In this document: positions 31,810-44,687 of the stretch, piece by piece
Numbering within the stretch: position 1 is the stretch's first letter
How the letters are laid out: each line of letters opens with the position of its first letter
DNA from: Parietaria judaica
Lineage: Eukaryota; Streptophyta; Magnoliopsida; Rosales; Urticaceae
Direction of reading: 5' to 3'
Assembly (NCBI GenBank): GCA_954871525.1
Contig: OX940869.1
Coordinates: forward strand, 25,634,001 to 25,698,000
Length of the DNA: 64,000 bases
Program-made: the position numbers and the translations under genes
The notes under the pieces: model-generated
Seen by the model: the letters and a program-made list of their open reading frames with translations, nothing else
Databases searched by the model: none
Told to the model about the DNA's origin: nothing

Positions 31810-34424
31810 ATGGCATCACCAAACAAATCCACCAAAGGAGATACAATGGCGACGAAGATCGTGAAGGAAGGAAACGCAATGCTGCAGTACCCGATGGTGA
31901 CGAAGAGCAACTACTCGGTGTAGGCGTTGAAGGTACGAGTGAACTTGCAGGCGCAAGGCGTTTGGGAGGACATAGAAGATGGAGATGCCAAAGTACACAA
32001 GGATATCGCTGCCATCTATCAGGGTGTTCCGGAAGATGTCATTCTCATGATCGCGAGAAGGATTCCACAAAAAAGGCATGGGAGACGTTGCGAATGATGC
32101 ACATGGGCGCAGAACGCGTCAAAGAAACCAAAGTTCAAACCTTGAACAGAAAAATCGAGGTTCTCCGTATGAGAGACAGTGAATATGTAGACGAGTTTGC
32201 AATGAAGATTTCATCTATCGTAACCGGTATCCGCTCACTAGGCGAACAGGTGGATGAGACCACCGTGGTCAAGAAATTCTTGAGATCTATAACTCACAGA
32301 TACATGCAGATCGTGACACCGATCGAGAATTTTGGCGACTCAAGGCTATGTCAGTCGAGGAGGTTGTCGGTCGTCTGAAATTCCATGAGGAGAGGCTTCG
32401 GGGCTATGGCGACAGAGAAGAGGAGAATCACCTCATGCTCGCGCATTAAGAATGGATGACCAAGCAGAAGAAGAACCATGGAGCCACATCTTCTTCTAGC
32501 TCGTGGAGTCATAGCGGGTACGGTGGAAATAGCAAAGCACGTGGTAGAGGCCGAGGGCGAGGGTGAGGTCATGACATGCGAGGTCGCGGCAGTAGCTCAC
32601 CCCGCCAGGATGGCACCACAACCCAAAGAGACTAGAGCACGCTCAAGTTCTACAATTGTCTGAAGCTTGGGCACTACGCATCGGAGTGCCACAGCAAGAA
32701 GCACGACGATGAAGCGGATCTAATAATATTCCATGAAGATGAGCCAATGCTGATGTTCATTCAGCAGGAGAAGAACGTTGAAGTGCGGAGAGACGAGGAG
32801 ACGAGTGTCGAAGGCGAGAGCGACGTTCAGCCCGGGTGAGAACCAGTCAGAGAAAAGACCGGCCTAGGAGCTAGTCGACGTGAAATCGAGCCCGAGCTGA
32901 TTATGGCCAGGAAGAGGCTCAGCCCGGAGAAGATTACTACCGACACGGTCATGCTTATCGAGGACAAGGTTATTGCAAACCTCCTCGTACACGGAGAAAA
33001 TAATGTCTATACCAACGTCTGTTATTTAGACAATGGTGCGAGCAACCACATGACGGGAGACCGAGCTACGTTTGAAGAGCTCAACGAGAAGATCACAGGG
33101 AAAGTGGAGTTCGACGATGAATCAATCGCCGAAATCAGAGGCCAGGGTATGTCTTGTTACAATACAAGAACGGGGACCAACGCATGTTGACCTAGGTGTA
33201 CTACATCCCAAAGCTGAAGAGTAACAGCATCAGTCCCGGTCAGATGACAGAGGTCGGCAACACAATGGTGATGGCCGAATCGTACTTAAAGATGTGGAAC
33301 CAGAGTGGCACTCTATTGATGAAGAAGAAGAGAACGCCGAACAGGTTGTACAAGATACTCCTGGAGACGGGCCAACCCGTCTGCTTAATGGCGTCCCTGG
33401 CAGACCCGTCTTGGTTGTGGCACGCATGACTTGGGCACGTAAACTTCTAGGCATTCAAGTTGATGAGAGTTAAGAAGATGGTCATTGGGATACCGAAGAT
33501 TGAACACCCCAACCAGCTGTGCGAATGGTGCATGGTCGCGGAACATGCGAGAGTGGCATTTCCGATCAAGGCCAAGTTCTGAGCAGAGCGACCTCTCCAA
33601 CTGGTGCACGCTGACCTGTGTGGTCCAATCACCCCGGAAACCCTAGCTGGAAGCAAGTATTTTCTCCTACTTGTTGACGACTACAGCCGTTGGATGTGGG
33701 TTTATACGCCCAAAGAGAAAAGTGGAGCCTCAGAAGTCTTCAAGAAGTTCAAGAGGCTTGTGGAGAGCCGGTCTAGACAAAGGTTGAAGACCTTGATAAC
33801 CGACCGAGGTAGAGAGTTCACGTCCCAGCAGTTCGGAGAGTTCTGCGATGAAGAGGGAGTACAACGCCACTTCACTACACCGTACACGCCACAGCAAAAC
33901 TGTGTGGTGGAGAGAAGAAAGTTCGCTGAAGAGTATGCAAGTCCAGACAAAGTTTTGGGGAGAAACAGTTAGACACACGGTCTATCAACAATTTACCGAT
34001 GAAGACGCTAGGCGAGCGTACCCCTAACCAAGCATGGAAAGGGTAGAAACCTCGTCTGGAGCATTTGATGGTGTTAAGGTGCACCGTACATGTGAAGATT
34101 ATGGGACCACACCTAAAGAAGATCGATGATCGGAGTTAACCGATGGTGTACCTTGGCGCCGAGGAAGAGAGCAAGGCACACAGGTTTTACAATCCCCGAC
34201 GCGAAAAAGTGCATGTGAGGAGAGATGCCGTGTTCGAAGAGGAGAAGAAGTGGGACTGGCGGGACGAGAAGGGAGAGCTCGAACAGAACCCGGTGGAGTT
34301 CATCCTCGAAGAGGAAAAGGCGATCGAGCATGAAGAGGGAGAGAGTCCCAGTCAGGGACCAGCAACGCCCAGCTCGACAGAAACAAGTTCGTCTGGAACC
34401 AGCTCACCACCAGACTCACCCAAC
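31810..34424 (+). pseudogene. Copia gag, protease and integrase region (broken)
   Basis: Starts ATG at 31810; a TAG at 31921 replaces a Trp codon in the YSVWALK-type motif. Gag continues with GVWEDIEDGDAKVHKDIAAI and RVKETKVQTLNRKIEVLRM, and a zinc-knuckle-like Cys/His segment sits near 32655-32705 in a shifted frame. Protease carries the active-site motif LDNGASNHMTG (about 33030). A GAG-pre-integrase LWHA.LGH word lies near 33415 with a stop inside. Integrase shows DDYSRWMWVY (33676) and TDRGREFTSQQF (33799) with the catalytic Asp residues; the Glu region reads QQNCVVERR. At least six stops or frameshifts are seen. It is cut at 34424 by the hAT-like insertion. Confidence 0.88.
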
Positions 34425-35568
34425 TAGGGCTCTAACTAAAACTCAGAATCCGGATAAAAATCCTCATCCGCATCCGTATCCGTATCCGATTTTAAAATCC
34501 GAACCGAATCCGGATTCCAGATATGGATATTCGGATCCTGATTCCAAACCGGATTCGAATACGGGTTTTGTTATTCTAAAATCTGGACATCCGGTATCCG
34601 GTTTTAAAACCGGTTTATATTAATTTTTTAATTTTTTTTATGGTTTACTCATGCATTTTTATGTACGGTTTTTGGGCGGTTGAGAATTGAGACAATGGCA
34701 AGATATGTAAGGTTTTTTTGGTGGTTGAGACCAAGGTTTTGAATACCGGTTGCTGATGTCGTTTCGCACTTTTCATTTTACGGATATAACGCTTGTCGAT
34801 GGGCATGCCGATGGGAAAATCGAAAAAAAAGGGCACACCGCATGCCGAAAAATGCCGCATATTTTTCATGGGCATACCGCATGCCGATGGGGTTTTCGAC
34901 GGTTATTCTGGAAAATATATTTGAGTATTTAGGCAAGATATTTATATAGGTTCAAAACTACATATTTAATAAATATATAACATAATTGTATACAACAAAA
35001 CACGTTTGTAACTTATATATGAAAGTGAAATGTATAATATTATTAAGTCACTTAGTTGAAAACTTGAAGTGTAGAATATTAAGTTAATTATTAAGGTGAA
35101 GTGAATATGTAGGTGAAGTGTATAATATTAGTTGAATACTAAGGGTGTGTTTATTTGCACTTAATAAACCTCTTAATCTTAATGGGTCAGATTAAGAGTC
35201 ATTAAGTGCATTTGTTTTTTTTTCTTATTAAACAATTTAATGGGTTTGAATAGCCACTTATTCGGTACTCAAGTCTTATTCATTAAGAGCTACAATTTGA
35301 CATCTCACATTAATATATTTCCCCATATTTCTCTCTCTAAATTTATTTTCCTCTCTTTTCCTTAAAACTTTAAAACTCCATAACTTTTAAACCGAGCATC
35401 AGATAGACTCGTATGATATACCGTTGGAAAGCTTACAACGAGATGAATCCAATGATGGGTAAGAAGATATACTTTTGTTGCTTTTAATAAAAAAATTAAT
35501 TTCGAATATTTATAGATAATTATATTAAAATAAAAAATATTTAAGAAATTTAAATTAAAAATTATCAA

Positions 35569-36471
35569 TGATGAAGTGTTTTTACACACCAACAGTCACG
35601 TGAATTGTGAATGGGATTTCGATTTGATATTGCTGAATTTTGTGGATTCTGACCTCCGCGTCGTCAATACTTTAGACGGTGACAAAAAGGAAACAAAATA
35701 AAAAATAATAAGTGAAGAATAAAACACCGAGGTTTTTTAGAGAGGTTCGCCCCAATGCGGTAGTTGACTACGTCCTCTGTATGTTTATTACTTTGAAAAG
35801 ATGATCTATCGAAACCACAAGCCAATTTCTGGTAGATCGAAAATAGAAGATGATATCACACTAAAAATACAAATCTCCTAGACTCTTTTCTCTCAGGATG
35901 AATGCTTGCGTGCATATGATGGGGCTGTCTTCTTGCTTTTATAGGAATCTGGTTTCTGCCCGTTGGAAGTGTACGTTGGTGGTGACTTCGAGTTCGGAGT
36001 CTGGCTTGCTATCGAGCTGACACGTGGGCCACGTTCTGAGAGATTTGCGCAGTAGTGGACTTTGACTTGTCATCGTGGGATTTGAATTCGGATCGTGGCG
36101 ATCTTTCTGGTCGGGCTTCGGAAGTTTGAATTGAGATGGTTTTCTTGGTCTGTTCGTGCTCGGATGTTTCGTATGCTTCTGCTCGGATCCCTTTATGACA
36201 ATCTCTGCCCGGGGCGAGCTTTGGGTTCTTCAGGTCTTTTGACTTAATCGATACCTTGGATTTTAACCAAGTGTTGTCTTGAGCTGAAGTGGAATTTTTG
36301 AGCACTGCTCGCGATTTTTCTCTTGAAATGCTCTGTTCGGATCTTTTTTGGGCATTTTCTGCTCGTGGTGAGCCTCTTGTTTTGTGGACTTTTAGTTCTA
36401 TTTTGGCCTGGACCATTAATTTAATTAATGATCTAATAATTCCTATTAAGGAACGAATTTGCACATCAACA
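35569..36471 (-). repeat. 3' LTR (903 bp) of the Tat element
   Basis: Plus-strand ends are TGATGAAGTG and CACATCAACA. Relative to the other LTR it lacks about 100 bp after GGCCTG and one copy of a 54-bp tandem unit. Confidence 0.92.
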
Positions 36472-36925
36472 GATAGCCCCTACTATAAAAAAAATATGAA
36501 ATATTATTTATAGTATAAATTTTACAAAATCATGTAAAAATTCGTGATGAAAATTAATTAAATTGGCGAAACTTTATAAACTTTATCATGTAAAATAATT
36601 TATAATTTTTGCTGCAAAACTAAATAAATTTTAGAGATATCAGAAATTCAGAATTGCTTTCATGATAATATCATATTCTTCAGGGGTTGAGGCGCAATTT
36701 CTTTTGAAATCTAAATGATTTAGAACTTTTTGGAGGGAGCAATTACGACACGTGTCGTTTTGCTCGTGATTCGAAGAAGAGGATAAACTCTTCGACTTCT
36801 GCTGACCTAGTCAGCTCATCATTGCGCTGACGTGTCACGATATGGGAATTGGTCCCAGTCGTTGGATGGTCTTCGGCGCGGGAATCGAGGGAACCCTAGC
36901 CTTGTAATTCGGGTCGACTTTCGAT

Positions 36926-39900
36926 TATAAAAACAATTGAGTGTTTCTCTGCAGAGGTCCAATTAGCTTCTTTGGAACTCTACTCGGTGTGTCGCTTCGA
37001 ATCCAGGTAACTGCTTTTCTTCTTTCCTATTTAAGCCTCTCTCTCTTCTTTTTTCATTTTTGCACTCGTGATAAGAGAGAGAAGCTTTTTCTTCGCCATT
37101 GTTGTTCTGCAAACTCGAGCAATATTGTCCTAGGGTTTCCAAGTTTTTTCTCCTTTTCCTGCATTTCCTTTCTTTGGTTCTAGGATTTGTTGCTATTTTT
37201 CGACCAGGACTAGGTATTTTTGGGTTTTCGTAGACTGTTTGATTTCTCTCTAAGTTTGAGGCTTTCAATTTCTGGGTTTAGCTTTTTTCTGGGTCTGGGT
37301 ATTTTTCGTGTAGGTTCTCTTTTAAGATTTGCGAAAAATAGCTGAGGGTAGCAAGAAGAGTAAGGCTAAGGGTCCGGTCTTGGTTTCAGAGTTCCTTCAG
37401 ACCGAATCACCTAGGTCTAGACTGAGGGAAGAGGATATCCTTTGACTTAGGTCGGAATACGACATTCCAGAATCTGTCCCTCTTCGGGTTCCAGATTCTG
37501 ATGAGTTCGCGGACTCGATCAAAGATGATTGGGTTTGCATTTATGAGAGGTATTTTAAGGATTGCGGGTTGATATTTCCGATCCCTAAACCTATTCTTAG
37601 GTACGTGAATCAGCTAGATATTTCTCTGGCTCAATTGAGCGCAAATTCCTACAGGATTCTGCTCGCTTACCTAGTTAGATGCAGGGAAGAGGGTTGCAAC
37701 CTGTCACTTTTTGATATGCTCGAAGTTTTCACGGTTAAAAGGAATTCTAGGGCCATAGGTAGGTTTTATATTTCGGTCAAGGGTCATAAGAGTGATTTCA
37801 TTAGGGGCATTCTGAACAAAGATGATGGGTGGCAGGATAGATATTTCTTTTTTGAGCCTTGCCCGGGGTCTTTTGGTACTTGGGATTCCTATGTGAATAA
37901 ATGGGCTCATAAGATTGGTAATCTTTTTCTGTCTTTTGCTCGGGTTTGTATCTTGTTCACTTTTCCTTTTTCTGATATTTGCTCGTTGTATTTTTCAGAT
38001 CGGGAAGGGAAGAAGGTGAGGTCGAGGTCTCTTGGAGATGAGTGGATTGCTAAGAACGAAGTTTTGTTCCCTGAAGGTGGTATCGAGTGGATGGATCTCA
38101 CCGAGGAGAGATTCATTGCTTCTGGGGTTTGGCATCCTGGGCCCGGTTGCACCTTTGTCGAGTACGATCAAGGTTCCAGCAGCTTCGGGAAAGAGGAAGG
38201 AGAAGACCACTCAGGTGGTCGGAAAGGTTTCTGATCGGGCCAAAGCAGTCCCAGGGAATGGGAAGGAGAAGGTCACTCATGTGACCGAAAAGGCTTCTGG
38301 TCGGCCCTAGGTGGTCAAGGGAGCGAAAAAGGTCTCCGAGAAGGTTCAGGAGGTTCTTAAGAAAGGGGAGACCCGGAGGTCGGTTCCCACTCTGCCCGCT
38401 GAGGGGCCCAAAGCGACTCCCAGCCTGGAGGTCGCGTCGGAGCAAGTCCCAGAGAGGACTATTCTTTCGGCAGCCGAGCAAGAGGCTGCTCGGGCTGTCG
38501 CTGAGAGGGAGTTCGTCGAGATTTCTGACGAAGAGCCGACTCTGGAGCCGACCGGGGCTTCCGAGCCTCTGTCTTATTCTGGGCTCGCGCCGGCTGAGGT
38601 TGCAAGCCCACAGAGCCAGGGTAAGCGGGTTCGTTCCGCCGAGGAGGAGGCGGCTCGTAAAAAGCCAAAGGGGGACGAGCTTCAAGAGATCGGGGGGAGA
38701 CTGCGACCAAGTCTTTCTCCGAGACGCTCCGATCTAGCAGCTCCAAGCATCCAACCCTTGTTCAAGGTTCGGGGAAGAAAGTTGTCTATAAGAAGACGGT
38801 TGGTCGCGACCGGGTTGTGGTCGGGAATATCTCCGATCAGCGCACAGAGAATCCTGGTCGTGGGGTTCAGCCTGTGCGAGCAGGGAGTTCGAACCCTCAG
38901 CCTGAGGTTAAGAGGGTTGCCAAGGTCGCCTGGTATGGCGAGAAGGGTCTTCACGAGGCTCCCAAAGTAGCTGGGAACTTGATGAAGCAACTGACGAACG
39001 GGGGAATTTCTCCCGTGAGAGACGATGATGTCACTCAGCCTAGGGCATAAAATGCTTTTGCTGCTATGCACGCCAAGGTAAATTAGGTGCCTTTCATCAC
39101 GCTTTTCCTTTCTGTCGTGCGTGTTTTTTTTTATATATAGAAATTTTTCTAAGTTTTTCATTTTTGCTGGCAGCTCGGAGCGTATGCCAACGAGATAGTT
39201 ATCAGATATGAGGACGCGCTCAAAGAGCTTAAGAAGAGGCTGTCCGTAGCCGAGGGGGAGGGGATCAAGGCCGAACTGGCCGAGAAGGAAAAGGAGCTGG
39301 CCCGGGTGAACGCCGAGCTTGAAAAGAGTTCCGGGCAATTGGCGCTGAGGGACAGGGAGGTCCTCGAGTTGAAGTGCTTGGTCGGGGTGAGGGACCATAA
39401 GATTAAGGCCTTGGAGATTACTGAGGCGGACCTTCAGAAGAAGCAGGTCAATGCTTCTGCCTTGGTCTCCGAGGCCCAGGCGGCCGAGAAAACGGCACTT
39501 GCGTTGCTCAACACTTCTGATGCTGTGTTGGGCCGGGCTAGGAACAGCATGAGGGAGCTTCACGAGGAGATGATCGCGGTGAAAGTGGATCATTCTTGCG
39601 ACCTTGATAAGCTGACCGCGGCTTGGGCGGAGGCGGCTGCTGAGAAGGAGGCCGCCAAGGCTGTTCATCGCAAGTATCGCAAGCGCGTGCAGCAAAGGGA
39701 CGCGGTGATTGCTCATCAGGAGAAGGTTGCGTACGATATCAAGATCTTTCATCAGGTTCAAGGCAACGTGGCGATCATTGGTGAGATACTCGAGGGTAAA
39801 CTCACTGACTTTTCGGGTGAGCTGGAAATTCTCACGGAGGACAAGTCTACGTATGAAGATCTCCTGGCCGGGCAACCGGCACCCGTGGTGGACTCTTCAG

Positions 39901-40178
39901 CTCTCTCTCCCGAGTTCGACCTGACAGAGGGTGCTGGTGTTGCAGATCCCGAGCCGAGCCTAAATGCAGCGATCCTCCCGGAAGAGAGTGCCTTTATTGA
40001 GCCGACCCCGAGTGAACCCCAGTTCGAGCCTGAAGTTACTCCATCCGAAGACAAACCGACCTCGACCGAGCTGACCCCGTCTGAGCCGAATGTGCATCTC
40101 CCAACCAAATCGAGTGTGACCGAGCTGAACCCAACCGAACCGACCAAGCGAGAAGAGACCTCTTTCGACGCTGTCTAA
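36926..40178 (+). CDS. Opposite-strand ORF of the Tat element (gypsy-type 'Transposase_28-like' protein), broken
   Basis: This gene runs against gag-pol between integrase and the 3' LTR. A TATA-like TATAAAAA lies at 36926. Coding sequence is recognisable from about 37330: SEFLQTESPRSRLREEDIL, a TGA stop at 37443, then LRSEYDIPESVPLRVPDSDE, YERYFKDCGLIFPIPKPILR, LDISLAQLSANSYRILLAYL and SLFDMLEVF. This resembles the plant 'putative gypsy type transposon' domain. A long linker follows (38160-39030, Pro/Glu/Ser-rich, with frameshifts and a TAG). After a likely intron comes a coiled coil (39306-39800, Leu/Glu/Ala heptads) and a tail repeating TPSEP and LTPSEP. Its function is unknown. Several stops suggest this copy is not translated whole. 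Confidence 0.7.
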
Positions 40179-40806
40179 AGAAGGCAGTCGTCTCTGAGCT
40201 TGTTGCTCTTTTTTTTTTGAATAACTGTCGAACATCGTTTCTGCCCTCGGTTAAGGCTTTATTTCGGGCAGGTCACGGGATTTAAACCCTTTTTTTTTGT
40301 AATTTTCTTTTTGTTATTTTGCAAATACTCTGCCCGTGGTTAGGGCCTTTATAATAATTTGTCCTTCTTCGCAAATATTTTTGTAAATAATAAATTGCTA
40401 ATCTTTTTTCCGCAGAAATTAAGATAAAACCATTGTTTTGTTTATAAATATTATTGTAAATGAAATTGTTAATCTTGTTTGCAGAGATTGAAATAAATAG
40501 CTATTTTTTGTAAACATTTTGTGAATAATAATCTGTTTTGTGGAGTTTTTGATCGGTGTATTCGACCAGGATATTTTATCAATTTTCAAATAAAAAATCC
40601 CGATCTTACTACATATGTTAGAAAAAAATTTGATACGATCTAGCTTATTCGAACCCAAGGGTAGTGGACAATAAAATATGTTTAGTAGGGTTTTTAGTAC
40701 CTCGGGGAGTAGATGTTTGTTTGTCTGGTGCTGTTGTTCGAGAAGCTCCGTAGTGGCTTCCGAGACTGAGCAAGGCGTGGGACCCTTTGGGGGAAGGGTT
40801 TGATAG

Positions 40807-40935
40807 GGTTTGGTACCCGGGCAAGTATGTCACTTGCAAAGAAAGGGTATGGCACCCGGGCAAGTATGTTACTTGCAAAGAAAAGGTCTGGTACCCGGGC
40901 AAGTATGTTACTCGCAAAGAAAGGGTCTGGTACCC
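40807..40935. repeat. 39-bp tandem repeat, 3.3 units, in the Tat element
   Basis: Units begin GGT(T/A/C)TGG(T/C)ACCCGGGCA and end TTGCAAAGAAA. They lie in the noncoding stretch between the opposite-strand gene and pol, the usual site of tandem repeats in Tat elements. Confidence 0.9.
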
Positions 40936-41357
40936 ATGCAGATGCCAGGACTTGTTGTTCTGGACTTAAACGATTTCTATAATTTATGTGTTGTTGATAA
41001 TATTTTGAGTGCGCATGACAATGGTTATGCGATGATTATGCTACTCGTGTAAATTTTGCTATGATTTACTTAAATAATATGTTGGCATCAAAAATGAAAT
41101 GTGTTTCTCTGGACGAGAATGAAATGAATTTCTTTTGAAAGTGAGATCACTTACTTGTGTCGGGATATTACTCGGGCAACTATTTGAAGTAGAAATTCTT
41201 CTTTTGGTTGGAAGCTCTTAACTTGGGAGGTATGGGCATGCAGGGTCATTGGGTTTGTTGGGGCTGTGTTCGGCCGTTTTTGGCAAAACTGCCTACGTAC
41301 CCCACTCTCTAGGGATCAAGCCATTATGTAGTTCATGGGGAGTCAATTTCTGACCTT

Positions 41358-44300
41358 TTATGCGTAGTACTTTCTGAGGTGCATAGCATTCCAGCTCCGA
41401 AGGACTCTTGATCCGTCCGGGGTTGCCAGTTTGTATACACTAGGCTTTACTACTTCGGTAATGATATAGGGTCCTTCCCAGTTAGCCCCCAACTTACTGG
41501 CGTTGGGCTCGACCGTGTTATGGAATACCCGTCTGAGGACCAATTTCCCGAAGGTGAATCTGCGATGCTTAACTTTAGAATTATAATACATGGCTACAGA
41601 GTTTTGGTAGTTAGTAATTCGAATTAAGGCTTGTTCGCGTCGTTCATCTGCGTGGTCAAGTTGGTCTAATCTCATTTCGTCGTTAATTTCTGCGTTGTCG
41701 GGAGCGTACTCCCTCCTGAGACTGGGGGCCTTGATCTCGGCTGGTATGACTGCTTCGGTGCCATATACCATTGGAAAAGGGGTTTCTCCCATTGCTCTCC
41801 GCGGGGTGGTCCTGTACGACCATAAGACGCCTATGAGCTCATCGGCCCATCAACCCTTTTTGGTGTCAAGTCTTTTCTTGATACCATCCACGATGGTCCG
41901 GTTAGAGACTTTCGCTTGACCGTTTCCTTGCGGATATCTAGGGGTGGATGTGTTTAGGGAAATCTTCCACTTATAGCAGAAATTCTGGAACCTGTTTGAC
42001 ACGAATTGGGGTCCGTTGTTGGCAATGATTTCCTTGGGCAATCCGAAACGACTTATGATGTTTTTCCACACATAGTGTTCCACATCTGAGTCTTTGATGT
42101 TGGCGTAGGATTTGGCTTCCACCCACTTCGAGAAATAGTCTGTTACGACTAGTAGGAATCTTTTCCCGGCTGGTGCCAGGGGAAAGGGTCCTACTATATC
42201 CATGTACCATTTCATGAATGGGTAGGGTACCGAGACTGATGACAACTTCTCTGCCGGACAATGTATGGCTGGCGAATGACGCTGACATTTGTCGCATCGT
42301 CTGGCGTGAGTTTCTGCGTCGGCTAACATGGTTGGCCAAAAGAAACCTTGCCGCTTCGCTTTGTTAGAAAGTGATCTCCCGCCGGAGTGGTTTTCGCATT
42401 CTCCGTCGTGGATCTCTTGCAGTATGACTTTAGCTTTGGCCTTTCCTAAGCATCTTAGGTAGGGTCCGGAGTAACTTCGCTTGTACAATTTTCCGTTTAT
42501 TAGGGAGAACCTAGCACTTTGAATGCAGAGTTTCCGGGCCTTCTGCTTATCCTGGGGTTTTTCTCCCGTCAGGATATAATTCAGGATGGGAGTTCTCCAG
42601 TCTTCCATACCTGTTCGGATATTGTGGACGTGTAGACTTACACTAGGTTCGTCTATTACTTCCACGGGGATTATCCTCATTGCCTCGGGGTCCGAAATGG
42701 ATACTAGTCCGGCCAGAGCATCAGCCGAAGAATTTTCACTTCGTGGTATCTGAACCACCTCGACTTTGTCAAATTGAGAGATCAGGTCCCTGACCACCGC
42801 AAGGTATTTTTCCATACGATCGTCCCTGGTGGTATACTCGCCACTGATATGGCTGGTGACAAGTTTAGAATCCGAATGGGCCCTAACTTTCCTGGCTCCG
42901 ACTGCCTTGGCCAGTTTTAACCTTACTATCAGTGCCTCGTATTCCGTCTCGTTGTTTGTGGCATGGAATCTTAGCCTGAAAGACTGTTCCAAAATTTCTC
43001 CGGTTGGGGAAATCAAGCGTATTCCTATTCTGAATCCGCCCTTATTTGATGCCCCGTCCACTTCGAGACGCCATTCTTCGTTCCCTTTCTTCCCCGTGGG
43101 ATCATCCATTGGGAGTTCGATCAGGAAGTCAGCTAGCACCTGGGATTTGGCGCATGTTTGAATTTTATATTCGATGTCGAACTCACTTAGTTAGACAACC
43201 CACTTTGTCAGTCGCCCTGACTGATTTGGGCTATGGAGGATTACCCTTAAGGGTTGAGTCGTCATTACCAAGATGGTATGGGACTGGAAGTATGGCCGGA
43301 GTTTTTGCGCTGAGGTTATCATAGCCAAAGCTAGTTTTTCCATGGCGGGATACCTTGTTTCTGCGTCCTCCAGCGATTTGCTGACGTAGAAGAATTGTCT
43401 TTGTTCGCCTCTATCTTCCCAGACGATTACGCCGCTGACGACCGAGAGGGATACTGCTAAGTATAGTAGCAAGGATTCTCCTGTAATCGGACGGGACAGT
43501 ATTGGTGGCGTTGATAGGTACCTTTTTAGGTCTTGGAATGCTTTTTCGCATTCTTCGGTCCATTCGAATTTTTTGTTGCCCCTCAGGACCTTATAGAAGG
43601 GCAAACATTTGTCCGTAGACCTCGAGATGAACCGATTGAGGGCCACTATCCTTCCGGTCAGTCTCTGCGTTTCTCGAACAGTCCTTGGGGAGGGCATGTT
43701 CAGGAGAGCTTTGATTTGATCCGGGTTGGCCTCTATTCCTCGTTGGGTTACCAGGTAACCGAGGAACTTTCCAGATGTTACTCCGAAAGTGCATTTAGCG
43801 GGGTTGAGCTTCATTTGGTACTTTCTGAGTATCGCGAAGCATTCTTCCTTGTGAGACACGTGGTCCGTGGCCTTGGTGGATTTCACAAGCATATCATCGA
43901 TATAGACCTCCATTGTTTTCCCGAGTTGTTCGGGAAACATTTGGTTGACCAACCGTCGATATGTTGCCCCCGCGTTCTTGAGTCCAAAGGGCATTACCTT
44001 ATAGCAGTAAATTCCTTGTCCTGTTATGAACGCGATCTTTTCTTGGTCCTCGGGGTGCATCAGGATTTGATTATACCCGGAGAAAGCGTCCATGAAGGAC
44101 AGGAGCTCGTCTCCGCAGGTCGCCTCCACTAAGCGGTCGATGTGAGGCATAGGGAAGCTATCCTTGGGTTATGCTTTGTTTAGGTCGGTGAAGTTGATGC
44201 AGACTCTTGCCTTCCCGTTCTTTATCTTAACTACTACTGTATTAGCTAACTAGTCCGGGTATTTTACTTCCCTGATGGAGCCGGTCTTTAGTAGTTTTTC

Positions 44301-44630
44301 AACCTCATCATTTACCGCCTGGGCCCGGTCAGGTCCCAATTTTCTTCTCTTTTGTTTCACCGGCTTATGGCTCGGGTCCATGTTGAGGTGATGGGCGGTT
44401 ATGCTTGGGTTGATTCCCGGCATGTCTTCGTGGGACTACGCGAAACAATTGTGGTTCCTTGTGAGGAATTTGATCAGCTTCTTTCTGACGTCATTGTCCA
44501 GGTTGACCCCGATTCCCACCTTATGATCGGGATTATGTGGGTCAATATGGACCTGGTGCGTCATTTCCAAATTCGGGCCTTCGGTGTCATCGACCCTTTC
44601 TTGGGCTGAATCTTTTTCCTCTACCGACAT
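41358..44630 (-). pseudogene. Tat element pol region (RT, RNase H, second RNase H, integrase), defective
   Basis: Reverse transcriptase (about 44330-43500) has FTDLNKA followed by a TAA stop at about 44170, then MDAFSGYNQILMHPEDQEKI and the YxDD box VYIDDMLVKS. RNase H follows (LLYLAVSLSVVSGVI...KSLEDAETRYPAMEKLALAM). A second, plant-type RNase H at 43080-42700 has WRLEVDGASNKGGF, NNETEYEALI and HSDSKLVTSHISGEY. Integrase has the zinc finger (HSGGRSLSNKAK...CDKCQR) and the core, in which the second and third catalytic positions are altered: IIANNGPQF has Asn for Asp and NGQAKVSNRT has Lys for Glu. The C-terminus ends LRSWNAMHLRKYYA at 41358. Confidence 0.9.
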
Positions 44631-44687
44631 TAATTGTTATTGGTCGGTTTTTGGTGCTTTCGCCCTCGTTTGAGGCGTGTTTGACAT

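Noticed and set aside
38113..39875. Long minus-strand frames of 190 and 397 codons in the Tat element
   Set aside because: They are the complement of the opposite-strand gene's coiled-coil and linker and match no retroelement domain.
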